DNA of 64,000 bases, from the NCBI GenBank assembly GCA_037042915.1, contig CM073196.1:2232001-2296000 (forward strand), written 5' to 3'. Source of the DNA: Auricularia sp. M13. Taxonomy: Eukaryota > Basidiomycota > Agaricomycetes > Auriculariales > Auriculariaceae. Position 1 is the stretch's first letter, and every line of letters starts with the position of its first letter. The notes under the pieces are model-generated. The model was not told the DNA's origin. It saw only the letters and a list, made by a program, of their open reading frames with translations, and ran no database searches. The position numbers and the translations under genes are program-made. Positions 34,331 through 49,469 of this stretch are shown one piece after another.

Positions 34331-35542
34331 TCATTTGTGCTCGACGAGCTCTAGCACGACGCGCCCGACGCCGCGCATTTCTACTGTTTGGGAAGCTCCG
34401 GCGGGGCAGACAACGTCGTAAACGTTCTTGTCGCGGAACTCGACACGCAGCGCTGTCTCCGCAGCGGCACGGCGCCTCAGGTTGCGGGGCAGGGCGACAA
34501 CACCCACAACGCTGCGCTTGAGGCTGCTGTCGACTTGTATAGAGCTCACTGCACCATAGCTGGCAAAGTGACGACGGACAGCCTCGAATGCACCCAGGCC
34601 AAGGTCGAAATTGTTGCCAGAGTCGAGGCGTACAATGAGGACTTTGCGCTTGATGGCGGCTACCTTGGGTTCCTTGGTCGAACCCTGGCCAGCGGAGCCA
34701 CCGTAGCGCTCCATGCCGCGCCAACCAGCATCGCGCGGGATGCTGAGCATCTCATAGTCCTCGAAGTCCGAAGCGTCGCGATCGTCCTCGTCAGGCTGTG
34801 ATAGGGGCCCGCGGCGAGAGAAGATGCGGCGAACTGTGCGGGCAGCACGCGAGCCTGCAGGCGCACCGAGCGAGGCCTCTGAGTTCTGGGCCGAGGACAG
34901 CAGACCGAGACTCCCGAGAACGCGACGGGCGGAGGGAGCGGGCGAAGCGGAGCGCAGGAAGGCAGGGACGGGAGAGACCGGGCGGAGGAAGCTCGCGGAC
35001 GGCTTGGGCGCCATGCTGTGGGAGCGTTTGGGAAGAGCAATGCGGGGCAGGGCGGGGCGCTCGAAAGTCTGGCTGGCGACATGGCGGAGCAGGGACGCGT
35101 CCGAGCGTTTGCGGCCGCGCTCGGGCTCCTCTGCGATGGGCTGGATGACGAGCAGCGGGGTGCGCAGGCGCTTGGGAGACGCGACCGACGACGCCAGATG
35201 CGAGAGGGATGTGTTGGGCGTCTCGATGCTCTCGCTCTGCTCCTCGCTGTCGCTGTAGCAGGATTCCTCCGAGGAGACAGACGCGATCGACGGCGCACGC
35301 CGGCGCTGGACGGGCGGACGCACGCCGACAGGGGCGACGGCGGGCGCGGCCACTGGTGTCTCGGGAACGGGCTCGACGACGAGCACGTCGTCGGCGACGT
35401 CCGGCACGCCCAGGTTGCCAAAGTCGGGCAGCGGCGCGAGAACATGGCCGAGGGGCGCGGGCGGCGGCGAGGGCGAGCGCTTGAAGAGCGATGCGATGGA
35501 CGGGCGGGCGGCAGACGAGGAGGGGCGGAGGGAAGAGAACAT
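34331..35542 (-). CDS. Uncharacterised Ser/Pro-rich protein with possible RRM-like C-terminus
   Basis: A single long exon; Met at 35542 (MFSSLRPSSSAARPSIASLF) or 35587. The first two thirds are low complexity: Pro/Ala, SVSSEESCYSDSEEQSESIE and Arg/Ser-Pro phospho-type motifs (KRSHSMAPKP, RPVSPVPAFLRSASPAPSAR). The last 90 residues are structured: KRKVLIVRLDSGNNFDLGLG, AVRRHFASYGAVSSIQVDSS, LKRSVVGVVAL, then a basic helix and YDVVCPAGASQTVEMRG. The beta-alpha-beta spacing recalls an atypical RRM, but this is inference. An alternative 5' exon beginning MSVPSCDVPLPSFSASTDDL (ATG 35743, CAG|GTGCGT donor) could splice in phase into KRSPSPPPAP near 35485. The window's densest high-GC stretch. Confidence 0.65.
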   Translation of the reverse strand: MFSSLRPSSSAARPSIASLFKRSPSPPPAPLGHVLAPLPDFGNLGVPDVADDVLVVEPVPETPVAAPAVAPVGVRPPVQRRRAPSIASVSSEESCYSDSEEQSESIETPNTSLSHLASSVASPKRLRTPLLVIQPIAEEPERGRKRSDASLLRHVASQTFERPALPRIALPKRSHSMAPKPSASFLRPVSPVPAFLRSASPAPSARRVLGSLGLLSSAQNSEASLGAPAGSRAARTVRRIFSRRGPLSQPDEDDRDASDFEDYEMLSIPRDAGWRGMERYGGSAGQGSTKEPKVAAIKRKVLIVRLDSGNNFDLGLGAFEAVRRHFASYGAVSSIQVDSSLKRSVVGVVALPRNLRRRAAAETALRVEFRDKNVYDVVCPAGASQTVEMRGVGRVVLELVEHK

Positions 35543-35600
35543 GGCGGCGGAAAACCTGCGCGACTGGCTCTTTTCTAGCCTGCACACCGGCTGGCACCAG

Positions 35601-35621
35601 CAGTCAGCAGTCAGCAGTCAG
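35601..35621. repeat. Three tandem copies of CAGTCAG
   Basis: Three perfect 7-base units sit just upstream of the Ser/Pro-rich gene's ATG, within the candidate 5' intron of that gene. Confidence 0.8.
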
Positions 35622-35743
35622 TAGGCACAGGGGGATTGAAGACGCACCTGGGCGGGCATGGCGAGCGTGCTGGCGAGCGAGCGCAGGTCGTCCGTCGAGG
35701 CCGAGAAGGAGGGCAGGGGCACATCGCACGAAGGGACAGACAT

Positions 35744-36747
35744 GTCGATGGACGGGACCGGACGGGACGGGGAAGAGAGCGTGGGCTGGAGACAGGAGAG
35801 AATACCAATCCGCGAAAACGCGTCAATTTTATGGCGTTGTGACGCGCGACGAATGCACGATTTGCACGCGGCCGCCTTCCGCCCGCTGCTTTGTTCCCGC
35901 GAGCGTCTCCGATCAGCGCTCTTCCCACTCCCATTTTCTCACAGGACCTCGGCCGACCGAACACTCTCAACCTAACACGTATTCTTACGAGATTCAACCT
36001 CGAGTGGACAGACAGGCCGGGCCCATCCCAACTTCCATCGCACCCGTCGGCTCCCCTGCTGTCTCCTGTTCGACCGCTATGCATTTGTAAATGGCCGTCC
36101 GACGAGACAAACATCGGTTGCTGTGTGCAGAAGTGGCAGGCGTGTCCCAATGCTCCGACTCGGGACGTCCAGCTGTAAATTAGAATGAGCTTCGTCGACC
36201 ACGTGCGGCGCTCGATTCGAGTGCAATCCTGCAGTAAGCTGAGAACCAGGATTCATATATGTGGTCGGCCTAAGGTCGCGACAAGACACGAGACGCAGAG
36301 TCAAAAACAAATCGCAGGGCGAGCCAATGTGCCCGGCGTCGCCAGATCCAGCCCTGCAAACGTTTGAATGCTCGAGCGTGAGATCCGAGTTCACATTGAT
36401 TTCTTGTCCACAGTTGACTCAAGGAAGACGTTGAGCGTGAGTTGAATGGAATTCCGACGAATTGTCTGGTGGAGCAGCAGCCGGAGGGCACCATCGATGA
36501 CCAGGGATCTATATAGCTGGCTGTGGATGATGATAGACTCGGCAGCATGAACAAGATTGGTGAAAAAGGAGATTTTTATCCTGAATCAAACGAGCGCAAA
36601 GCTTTAGCTGACCAGTAAAAACGCGACCGTATGGAAACCGATAGAGCTTGTCAATAGGAGGGCGTGTGTTGACGCGCTTGACCGTGAGGGAGCAAAATTG
36701 GATCGGACTTTAAACACGCGACAGACAAAGTTCACTGCCAGTACAGG
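35744..36747. other. About 1 kb divergent intergenic region
   Basis: Separates the Ser/Pro-rich gene (minus) from GPI10 (plus). Open frames here, such as 36150-35611 and 36554-36270 on the minus strand, are Arg/Ser/Pro-rich with no motif and are not called. This is one of the longest promoter regions in the window, in contrast to the 70-130 base spacers elsewhere. Confidence 0.45.
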
Positions 36748-38609
36748 ATGTCATGGCGGACTATTAGCGTTGCACTGAGAGTGGCAATGGCTATAAGCAC
36801 TCGCACGTTCTTTCAGCCAGACGAATTCTTCCAGTCCCTAGAAGTCGCCCATCATGCTGTCTTCGGCTATGGACACCTCACGTGGGAGTGGATGGCACCT
36901 GTACCCATTCGCTCTGTGTTCTTTCCCTCCCTATGGATACCGGTTTACTGGCTGCTCAAGTTCACCAGACTGCATGACACTAGACTGATTGTGCGTCTTG
37001 CCTCCCGCGAGTGGCCGCCCGTTGAGCTAGCGTAGATTTTCCTGCCCAAGGTCTTGACAGGCTTGCTCGCCTCTGTCACCGATATTGCTGTCTACGACCT
37101 GGCAACTGTTGTCCTCGGAAAACGCTACGCGGGCATGGCTGTGCGTCTCTCCCACATTTTCGACCTTGCGCGGACCTGACAATACCTATCAAGATATTCA
37201 TATCCTGGACCTCGTTTTTCCATTCTTTATCCCTCACGCGGTCCATGTCGAACTCTGCAGAAACATCCTTCACAACACTCGCTCTGTCCAACTGGCTCAG
37301 ATACTGTGAAAACGTGCTGAACGTTGCGCAGCAGCCTGAACGCCGCCTCGACACGAACCCATTGATGAAAACAATGATATTCGCAGCTCTGGCTACCATG
37401 ATACGCCCTACAAACGGCATCCTCTGGGCATTTTTGCTGGCCCTACTTTTGTGGCGTCTGCGGTCCCGGTGGATCCTGTTCACGCGAACGCTTGTAATCT
37501 GCGTCTGGTTTGTGTGAGTTTCTGCGTGCCAAGTTATCGCCGCGTCTCCTGACCCATTCGCAGAAATATTGCCATAGGGATATTGCTCCTGGTCGACGGT
37601 GTCTATTATGGCCGCATAACTGTCACGCCGATTAATTTCCTCATGACGAATCTATCGTCAGTCTCTCTGTTCTATGGCGGCAACCCCTGGCATTATTACA
37701 TCACGCAAGCCTTGCCTATACTATGCACAACTGCGTTGCCGTACGCCGTGCATGGGCTGTATACCTTGCTCCACGCCCCGCGGACAACCTATGGCCACGA
37801 ACGGACGCTGGCTTCGTTGGTAGCGTGGACTATCGGCGTATACTCTTTGGCAGGACACAAGGAGTGGCGTTTTATTCATCCCGTCCTGCCTATTCTGCAC
37901 GTTTTTGCCGCCAAGTCGTTGCACGACCTCACTTCATCAAAGGACAAAGGTTTGGAGGGCAACACCAAGCGGCGGACCAAACGGAGGCTTCACAAATGGT
38001 TCATCCTGCTCTCTATACCTGCGGCAATATATGTCATGCGTTTCCACGGCCGCGCTCAGATCAGCGTCATCACCGAGCTCCGTCGCCGAAACGACCTACG
38101 ATCTGTAGGCTTTCTTATGCCGTGCCATAGCACGCCCTGGCAATCGCATTTGCACCGATCGGACTTAGAAGGTCATATGGGCTCTCGGTTGCGAGCCACC
38201 ATTGAGGTCCGTCATTGCGACCGGGAAACCGCGCGGAACTGACTCGGGGCTCAGAGGAGAAAACCTTGCCAATTATCGTGATCAAACAAGAGTGTTCTAT
38301 GATGCGCCTGCTGAGTATCTACGACAACGTTTTCCTCGTCGTGTGGACGCGACGTTCCCGCCATCCCCGCGACCGACAACACCGGCAGGGCAAGCAGCAG
38401 TAGCATGGAAGCACACGTGGCCATCGCATCTAGTATTTTTTGGCGCGCTGTTGAGGGAGGATGGAGTCCGCGCCTTATTGGAGGACATGGGTTACCGAGA
38501 AACGATGCGGTTCTCGAACGGCTTCGAAGAGGACACAAAACGCCGTGGGGGTGTACATTTATGGCACTGGGACCAGGGGGCTTTCCAACAAAGATTTGCC
38601 CATGCCTGA
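36748..38609 (+). CDS. GPI10: GPI mannosyltransferase 3 (Gpi10/PIG-B)
   Basis: ER membrane glycosyltransferase (GT22) that adds the third mannose to the GPI precursor. Starts at 36748 (MSWRTISVALRVAMAIST), with the luminal motif TFFQPDEFFQSLEVAHH near residue 20. ALATMIRPTNGILWAFLLA, FLMTNLSSVSLFYGGNPWHY and the family hallmark GHKEWRFIHPVLPILHVF follow, then VGFLMPCHSTPWQSHLHRSD. The frame then shifts by one base at 38168-38172 (an extra G in GG would explain it) and resumes with VIWALGCEPPLRS, ENLANYRDQTRVFYDAP and LEDMGYRETMRFSNGFEED, ending at 38609. Four or five short introns lie in the first half. Otherwise full length (about 560 residues). Confidence 0.9.
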
Positions 38610-38680
38610 ATGTAGCGGTCTGGCTGTTGCTGGACCTGCACGAAACGCAAGATCGATTTGCACAATACGCTACATACCAT

Positions 38681-41526
<2,846 letters not shown>

Positions 41527-41727
41527 GGCTTAGAGTCAGAGTGGTGGTTGGACTGGACAAGTAGGGGAGGGGAGCGTGTTCCAACTCCGCCTGAAGTCGC
41601 GTCCCGATGCTTCCGCAGAAGTTTACTTGACTCCAAGAGGTCACATGGATGCTTGCGGAAGCGTAGTATAGAAACTAGTATACATAATTCGATTCTTAAA
41701 CTAAAAGACGAACGATGTGGAAAATGG

Positions 41728-43557
41728 TTACCCTGCTTTAGCCTTGCTCGTGGGTAATATTGCACGAGCGTCCGAGCTCGGTGCACCACCGGGAGTTCCA
41801 CTCTGTCGGCGAGGCGTAGAGACTGCAGGCGCGACATTTGGCTCTGGGGCGACCTTACGTGCTTGGGCGAAAAAAATCTTTGCGGGCCGAGACGCGACAT
41901 TCTTGATCAGGTAGTAGTTTCCGCGCGGCGCCATGAACATGCCACCAGTCGTAAGCACGAATTCGCTTTGATGCACTTGAAAGCGGACGGCACCCTCGAT
42001 GAGGTAGAAAACATAGCTGTTGTCGCGCGATGGCTTGACCGGTTTCTTCTTGCCCGGAGGTATGACCAGTTGTCCGGCTGCGATGAAATCTCCGTCACCA
42101 AAAATCTTTTGGAACAGGAAATCATTCTTTTCAGCCGGTTTCGGATTGACCATGCCAGCGGTAAAGGCAACCCCTGTCGAGTAAATGTTAGAAACCAATT
42201 AACCAGAATAAAATGACGTACGTCGCTGAACAATGTCTCCCGTGACATAGTCTCGCACTTCTCCATTCGGGTCCGTCTCGTCGTCCAGTCCCTGCTCGTC
42301 CTCGGGAGTTGGCTCGCGTTCAATGGCTTTGCCTTTGCCCTTCGAGGAAGGAGGCTTGGACCATCGCTTGCGCCGATTCCGAGCAGCAAGGGGTTCGTCT
42401 TCAGGCTTGGGACGACGGATAATCTCTTTGATCACAGGTACCACAGACCCAGCCCCGGATTGACGGCGTCCGTAGACGACCTTCTCGAGCCGCCACCAGT
42501 CCAGAGGAGTATAACGGACGCGCTTGCTGCGCCTTAACCCACGCGCCTCAGCGTCGTCATCGCCTTTGAATATAAATATAGGTTAGCCAGGAAGTAATAT
42601 AAACAGTAACAGCTCTACACACTGGTGTTGGTGGCATCCTGCAGGCGTTGGCGGACAATGAGACCGTTGTTGCTTTTACTGTTCGGGACCTCGTTCTCTG
42701 CGCCTATGGTGACGGGCCTACGCGGCTTCGTCGGCTCTGCCGACCTGACCTTGACCTTCTTAGGCGGAGGGGACTTGCGCTGCTTCTTCTTGGGCGGAGG
42801 CTGCTGACCCTCCTCCTCCTCCGCAATCTCCTCTTCGCCTCCAAGACCAGCGTCATCGGGCTCGGGAAATGATTCGACCGCAGTGTCTTCATTATCCGTC
42901 TCGCGGCGCGAACGCTTGCGCTTGTCGGCGTGCGAGCTGGATGGAGACGGGTCGCGGACGTGCGTGCGGCGTCCCGTAGACGGCGAGTCTTCTGGCTGGC
43001 CCATCGGGTCGTCATACAGGTCATCCTCTGTTGTTCCCTGGCCATCGTTGCCATAGTTGTCGTTATATCTGAACGAGTGACGGGCGTGTAACTGGGGCGA
43101 CGGCGGCGAGACGGGATCGTCACGCTGTGGTGGCTGCCACCTCTCTGGCGAGGGGTCGTCGTACGAGTCGTCGCGGCCCAATGGCTCTGCCCCACCAGCA
43201 TCGTCGTTGTCGTCGTCATCTTCGTCGTCGTCGTCCCCAGCGCTGTGGTGGTCGTCGTCGTTAACGACACCAGGCGTGGACTTGCGCTTGCGTCGAGCGG
43301 CCGCGGTATTCGTGACCTTGGGCGGAGTTTGGGTATACGCCTGATCCATGAGATCGGTGAAGCGTTCGAAGCCGTCGGAGTCGTTGCGGACGCGGTCTAT
43401 CGCACGGCCAGTTCGCCTGTCACAGGCGCGTTTATTTCCCAAATAACGCGTTATATGCCGGACTTGGTGCGTACCTGCCCTGGGCGAGGTCGTCGTTGTA
43501 GGGTACATGGCCCTTGCTGGCCGGTTTGCGTCGAGTCGTGCTCTTGCGTGCACTCAT
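41728..43557 (-). CDS. MIF2: Inner kinetochore protein CENP-C/Mif2
   Basis: DNA- and CENP-A-nucleosome-binding organiser of the inner kinetochore. Starts at 43557 (MSARKSTTRRKPASKGHVPY); FERFTDLMDQAYTQTPPKV follows after an intron. A long acidic, Pro-rich linker carries basic nuclear-type patches (PPPKKKQRKSPPPKKVKV). The diagnostic CENP-C motif is GLRRSKRVRYTPLDWWRLE near 42530-42475. The C-terminal cupin dimerisation domain follows: GVAFTAGMVNPKPAEKND, SRDNSYVFYLIEGAVRFQVH and SEFVLTTGGMFMAPRGNYYL, then a Pro/Ser tail ending at 41728. Very short Asp-rich runs near 43240-43200 are low complexity. Divergent to PRP45 with 85 bases between starts, tandem to MCM7. Confidence 0.95.
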
Positions 43558-43642
43558 TGCCGGGCGGGCGGGAGGGAAGGTGCGAACCGCGACCGAGAAC
43601 AAACAACGCCAAACTCCGCTCTCCACTCTCCCGAGCTCACTC
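43558..43642. promoter_or_regulatory. 85-base bidirectional spacer, MIF2 / PRP45
   Basis: An essential kinetochore gene and an essential splicing gene share these 85 bases as their only intergenic DNA. No TATA box is visible; short CT/GC-rich segments are present. Confidence 0.55.
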
Positions 43643-45519
43643 ATGGCCGCGCTTGCTGCAGTCCTTCCCGCACCCGTCAACGGCTCCGTCAGCAATGACG
43701 AGGACGAGGCGCCGCTGCAGCTGGCCCCAAAGCATGTCATCCCAGCCTACGGGCAGCGTCGAGGCTGGCGTCCGTCTGCTCCTGAGGACTTTGGCGACGG
43801 CGGCGCGTATCCTGAGTGCCATGTCGCGCAGTACCCTATAGACATGGGCCGGAAAAAAGTACGTGAGATATCTTGCTGCTACCAGTGATTATACTGACGG
43901 CGCGTAGACGGCAGCTGGCAACACGCTCGCCTTGCAGGTCGACGCGGATGGCAATGTTCGCTACGACGCCATTGCTACCCAGGGTCATGCAAAGGGTCGC
44001 ATCGTCCAGTCCCAGTTCAAGGATCTTGTCCCGCTGCACAAGCGCACGGACCTTGATGAAGAGCAGCGTGCAATGGAGCGCCCGTCGGAGGACGAGGTCC
44101 AAGCCACCGCCGACCGCACGCGAGCTGCGCTCGAGAAGCTCACCAACGCCAAGATCAAGGCCGCTCAGCCGAAGCATGTGCCCGACATGAAGGGAAAATC
44201 GAGCTTCATTCGGTATACGCCCGGCCAGCAGGGCGACGCGGGCCACCTCAAACAGCGCATCATCAAAATGACTGAAGTCGTGGAGGATCCCCTTGAACCG
44301 CCACGATTCAAGCACAAGAAGATCCCTCGTGGTCCGCCGAGCCCGCCGCCGCCTGTACTGCGCAGTCCACCACGTAAAGCGACGGCGCAGGAGCAGAAGG
44401 AGTGGATGATACCTCCATGCATTTCCAACTGGAAGAACAACAAAGGTTTCACCATCCCGCTGGACAAACGTCTTGCTGCGGATGGTCGCGGCCTGCAAGA
44501 TGTAAGACCGTGATTCACAGCATATTGAAAAGCTGCTCACTTCTCCTGCGATAGGTGCACATCAACGACAACTTTGCAAAGTTCTCTGAAGCCTTGTTCA
44601 TTGCCGATCGACACGCGCGCGAGGAAGTACGTCAGCGTGCACTCATGCAGCAGAAGATCGCGCAGAAGGAAAAGGCCGCCAAAGAGGAGAACCTTCGTTT
44701 GCTTGCTCAGCGTGCACGTGAGGAGCGCTCCGGCATTCCTGCAGCAGCCCCGAAGCCAACAGCCGCCGAAGGGAGGGCAGCTATGGCCGGTGCGCTGGGT
44801 GGGTATGGCTCGGACTCTGGTGACGAGTCGCGTTCGGAGGCGGCGGATAGTGCAGAGGACGAGGAAGCTGTCCAGCTACGCGAGGAAATGCGACGCGAGA
44901 AGAGACGCGAACGCGAGCGCGAGATGCGGATGAGCAACATGGGCACCGAGCAACGCGCCAAGATGCTCGCACGGCAACAGAACCGCGATATCTCGGAGAA
45001 AATCGCGCTTGGGCTCGCAAAACCGACACTTTCGAAAGAGAGCATGCTCGACGCGCGCCTGTTCAACCAGGAGTCGCTGCAGAGCGGGTTCGCGGACGAC
45101 GACGCGTACAATCTGTACGACAAACCTCTCTTCCACGGTTCCAGTGCTGCTGCCGCAATCTACAAGGCGCGCGGTACGCAGGGCGACGAAGATTCGTTCG
45201 GCGGTGGCACGGAGGAGGGCATCAGCAAGGCACTCGACAACGATCGCTTCGGGCTCGGTGTCGCGAAGCATGGGTTTGAGGGCGCAGCTGATCAGGAGGT
45301 GCGCGAGGGCCCGGTTCAGTTCGAGAAGGACACGACCGATGTCTTCGGTGTGGACGAATTCTTGAACGAAGCAAAACGGGGTCTGAAGCGCGGTCTGGAC
45401 GAGCGAGAGTGCGTTCTTCTTATGCTGATTCTATTCATGTCTCTAACCTTTCGTTCTTCAGCGGCGGACAACGCAAGCGCCAACAGCTCGAGCGCGCCGA
45501 TGACCGCGATCGCGACTAG
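43643..45519 (+). CDS. PRP45: Pre-mRNA processing protein Prp45 (SNW1/SKIP)
   Basis: SNW-domain splicing factor of the Prp19-associated complex, also a transcriptional coregulator in animals. Starts at 43643 (MAALAAVLPAPVN), IPAYGQRRGWRPSAPEDFGD, then after an intron TAAGNTLALQVDADGNVRYD. The SNW core: KSSFIRYTPGQQGDAGHLKQ, RIIKMTEVVEDPLEPPRFKH, KIPRGPPSPPPPVLRSPPR and EWMIPPCISNWKNNKGFTIP LDKRLAADGRGLQD. The C-terminal half is helical and charged (EEMRREKRREREREMRMSNM), with LARQQNRDISEKIALGLA and DVFGVDEFLNEAKRG. The final exon after a 55-base intron reads GGQRKRQQLERADDRDRD, stop at 45519. About 580 residues; full length. Confidence 0.95.
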
Positions 45520-45613
45520 ACATACTCTGCTCTCCTGTACCCTTACATATATACAACTGCCGCGTCCTGTATTGTACACACCGCCAGCGCCAACGAGGTC
45601 TATTTCCATATGT

Positions 45614-46137
45614 TCATTGGTTCGATGACTGACTGAAGAGTGTACCGATACGCGTGTCAAAGCCTTCAACGCGGATCGGCATCTCTGGGTTGTGGAAGGG
45701 GCTCTTTGCGACCGTGTCGGCGTAGATCTCGTACACCTTGTGCAGCATCGCATCGGCCTGGTACTCGCCCATCGAGGTGAGGAGCACAAATTTCGTGCCT
45801 GCTACTAGTCAGAATACACGCTGCATATGCTCCCAAGTTAAACCCAGCCGCACCGGTGAGTGTCAGGAAGATAGTGATTTTGAACATTTCGCCCTCAATG
45901 ACTTGTACGCCGGATGAAGAACCAGTGGGTGATATGCGGGCTGTGATCGCATGGATACCGTGCAGTGTGCCGGCAAGGACGAGATATTCGTTCGACGTGA
46001 GCTGTGCGAGGCCCTCTGCGAAATTGCGCTGGTAGACTAGACCGCCCGCTTTGTTGATCACCTGTAATCCTTGTGTCAGACCACCGACGCATGAGATGAG
46101 CGCTGGCTAGTCATACCCAAAGCCCGTATACGGCCAT
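45614..46137 (-). CDS. TRS23: TRAPP complex subunit Trs23 (TRAPPC4/sybindin)
   Basis: Core subunit of the TRAPP tether, which activates Rab Ypt1 in ER-Golgi traffic. A 21-base first exon, MAVYGLW (46137), splices to [17 protein letters not shown], the sybindin start. [42 protein letters not shown], then after a second intron [54 protein letters not shown] and a short end SQSSNQ at 45614. Longin-like fold, about 145 residues. All family blocks are present. Divergent to the glutaminyl cyclase gene with 68 bases between starts; convergent with PRP45 (94 bases). Confidence 0.92.
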
Positions 46138-46205
46138 GTTTGAGTGAGAGGAGCTTGAGTGCAGCGGCGGACTTGCTTGCACTTGCTATTAGCGCTCTTC
46201 ACTGT
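46138..46205. promoter_or_regulatory. 68-base bidirectional spacer, TRS23 / glutaminyl cyclase
   Basis: The shortest divergent spacer in the window. An in-frame upstream ATG at 46140 on the plus strand would leave only two bases, so the Met at 46206, which begins a signal-anchor-like hydrophobic run, is preferred. Confidence 0.5.
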
Positions 46206-47577
<1,372 letters not shown>

Positions 47578-47719
47578 ACATGACCTGGGGCGCGCCGGTT
47601 CCTAGTCTGCATTGCTTTCTTGTTTCTTGTGATTGTTCTGTCGAATGACTACAGCAATATATGGATAGAATACAAAGAAACGATTACCCCGAAGGTGTGG
47701 ATGTGGTCTTGCGATTGGT

Positions 47720-49393
47720 TCAGTATGAGAGCGTCTCGACGATTGCGTCTACTATCCGCAGAGCGTCTGGGATGTAGAATTTCTCGTACTGAAGGCCACG
47801 GGCGTGCTAAGAGGTCTGTGAGTCTCAATCCACAGAGCAAACGGGCTGCCAGCTCACTCCCAGCCTGTGATACGTCGCACCGGCGCCTCGAGCCTGAGGA
47901 AACATTTCTCCTGTATCTCGGCGGCCATGTCGGCGCCAAATCCACCGATGCGCCCTGCCTCGTGCACGACAATGCACCGTCGTGTGCGCTGGACACTATC
48001 TGCAATTGCGGGCATGTCCCACGGGAGGAGTGTGCGCAGGTCGAGCACCTCGATACTCGCTTTCCGCACGTCGGCCGGTATAGCGTGCGCTATACTCTCC
48101 GGCGGATTGGCCAGGAGCGCAAGCGCCATCTCGACGCTGTACAGCGGCGTGCCGTAGGTGAGCACGGTCAGGTCCGATCCGGATACCAGAGTCTCGGCGC
48201 TGCTGAGCGGCAGCGTGTAGTCGTCGATGGGCACTTGTTCGACTGCGGTGGCGTGAGTAGAGCGCGTCGCGTCGCGTTTCCTTGGTAGTGGGATCACGCG
48301 TACCTGCGGAACGGTACAGGATCTGTTGACGCGCATGGTCCGGGGACGAGGTCAGGTGAGCTCCAGCGCGCCAACACAATGCGGGACGGACCTTGGGCTC
48401 GAGGAAGAGAACGGGATTTGGATCACGAATGGACGCGAGGAGCAAGCCCTTTGCCTGAATCGGTGAGCGCGGGACGACGATCTGCGCAAATGAAGAGATC
48501 GGGGCGAGGCATTGAACAACAGTTGGATAGAGAAATAGAGGGATGTATGCGCGCACTTTAAGACCTGCTGCGCCCAAAAAATATCCCTCTGGACTCTGGG
48601 AGTGATACAGGCCTCCGTGGCCAACCGCCATGCATGGAGAGCGGATGGTGAGGCCACCAACGTTGTACTGGCCACCCGAGCGATAGCGGAACTTGGCAGC
48701 CTCGTTCACGATCTGATCACTGGCAGTCAGTACGAGCACGTTGCGCGCGGTGTGTACAGACCTGGTCGAACGCGGGGAAGATGTAGTCCGAGAACTGGAT
48801 TTCGGCAATGACGGTTTGGCCCATGGCAGCGGCGCCGATACCGAATCCGACAATGCCTTGCTCGGTCAATGGCGTATTGAATACGCGTTCGCGACCTACG
48901 CCATGGGCGTGAGCGACGATACGAGCGTGACAGAGCGCGGGGCGCACCGAACTCCTCAGCGAGGCCCATCGTGCAGCGAAACACGCCGCCGAACGCGACG
49001 TCCTCGCCGAGTACGATGGCAGAGTCGTCCTTGGTGAGCGCTATGCTGCAGACACGCGTCAGGGCGATCGCTCCCGTGTCGAGCCAGGACGAGCCTGAGA
49101 GCGTCGCGGATGGCCTGGTACATGTTCATCTTCTGCGTCTGGCGCTGGCCCGCCACGGGGCTGAGCGAGGACGGCGCCTCCGTGCTGTCGTTCCAGTGTA
49201 GTCCCGGCGTGCGCAGGGCCGAGTCGCGCGTCGTGCGCATGAGCCGCGACGTGGCGAGCGTCGGCAGCGAGCCACCCGCTGGCGGTGGCTCGACTGTGGC
49301 GGACGCGTCGACGCCGCCGGGCGCGGTGGTGCCGCTTGCCCAGCGGACGGAGCGGGCGGCGAGCCGTGCAGCCCGTCGTGCGAGCATGGGCAA
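47720..49393 (-). CDS. BCKDHB: Branched-chain 2-oxoacid dehydrogenase E1 subunit beta, mitochondrial
   Basis: Beta chain of the thiamine-dependent E1 of the BCKDH complex, degrading Leu, Ile and Val keto-acids. Starts at 49393 with a basic mitochondrial presequence ([20 protein letters not shown]). [142 protein letters not shown] and [20 protein letters not shown] follow in order. The last exons give APVRRITGW and [22 protein letters not shown], stop at 47720. Sequence around FRCTMGL distinguishes it from pyruvate dehydrogenase beta. Diverges from the CreC gene with 76 bases between starts. Confidence 0.93.
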
Positions 49394-49469
49394 CGGCTGA
49401 GATCAGAGGCAAGAATGGATGGATGGTCGGAGCCGGACCGCGGTCAGTTGAAGCCTGCCAGTCCGACTC
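49394..49469. promoter_or_regulatory. 76-base bidirectional spacer, BCKDHB / CreC gene
   Basis: Only intergenic DNA between two divergent starts; contains no clear TATA box. Confidence 0.5.

Noticed and set aside
34791-35597. Long open frames of 186-268 codons on both strands over the Ser/Pro-rich gene
   Set aside because: High-GC, low-complexity DNA keeps several frames open; only the frame with Ser-Pro motifs and a folded-looking C-terminus is credible.
42704-43270. Thr/Arg-rich 188-codon minus frame in CENP-C
   Set aside because: Shifted reading of the Asp-rich GAC repeats of CENP-C; the cupin and signature motifs fix the real frame.
44781-45271. Minus-strand frames antisense to PRP45
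   Set aside because: Arise from Arg/Glu codon bias on the opposite strand; no start context or motif.
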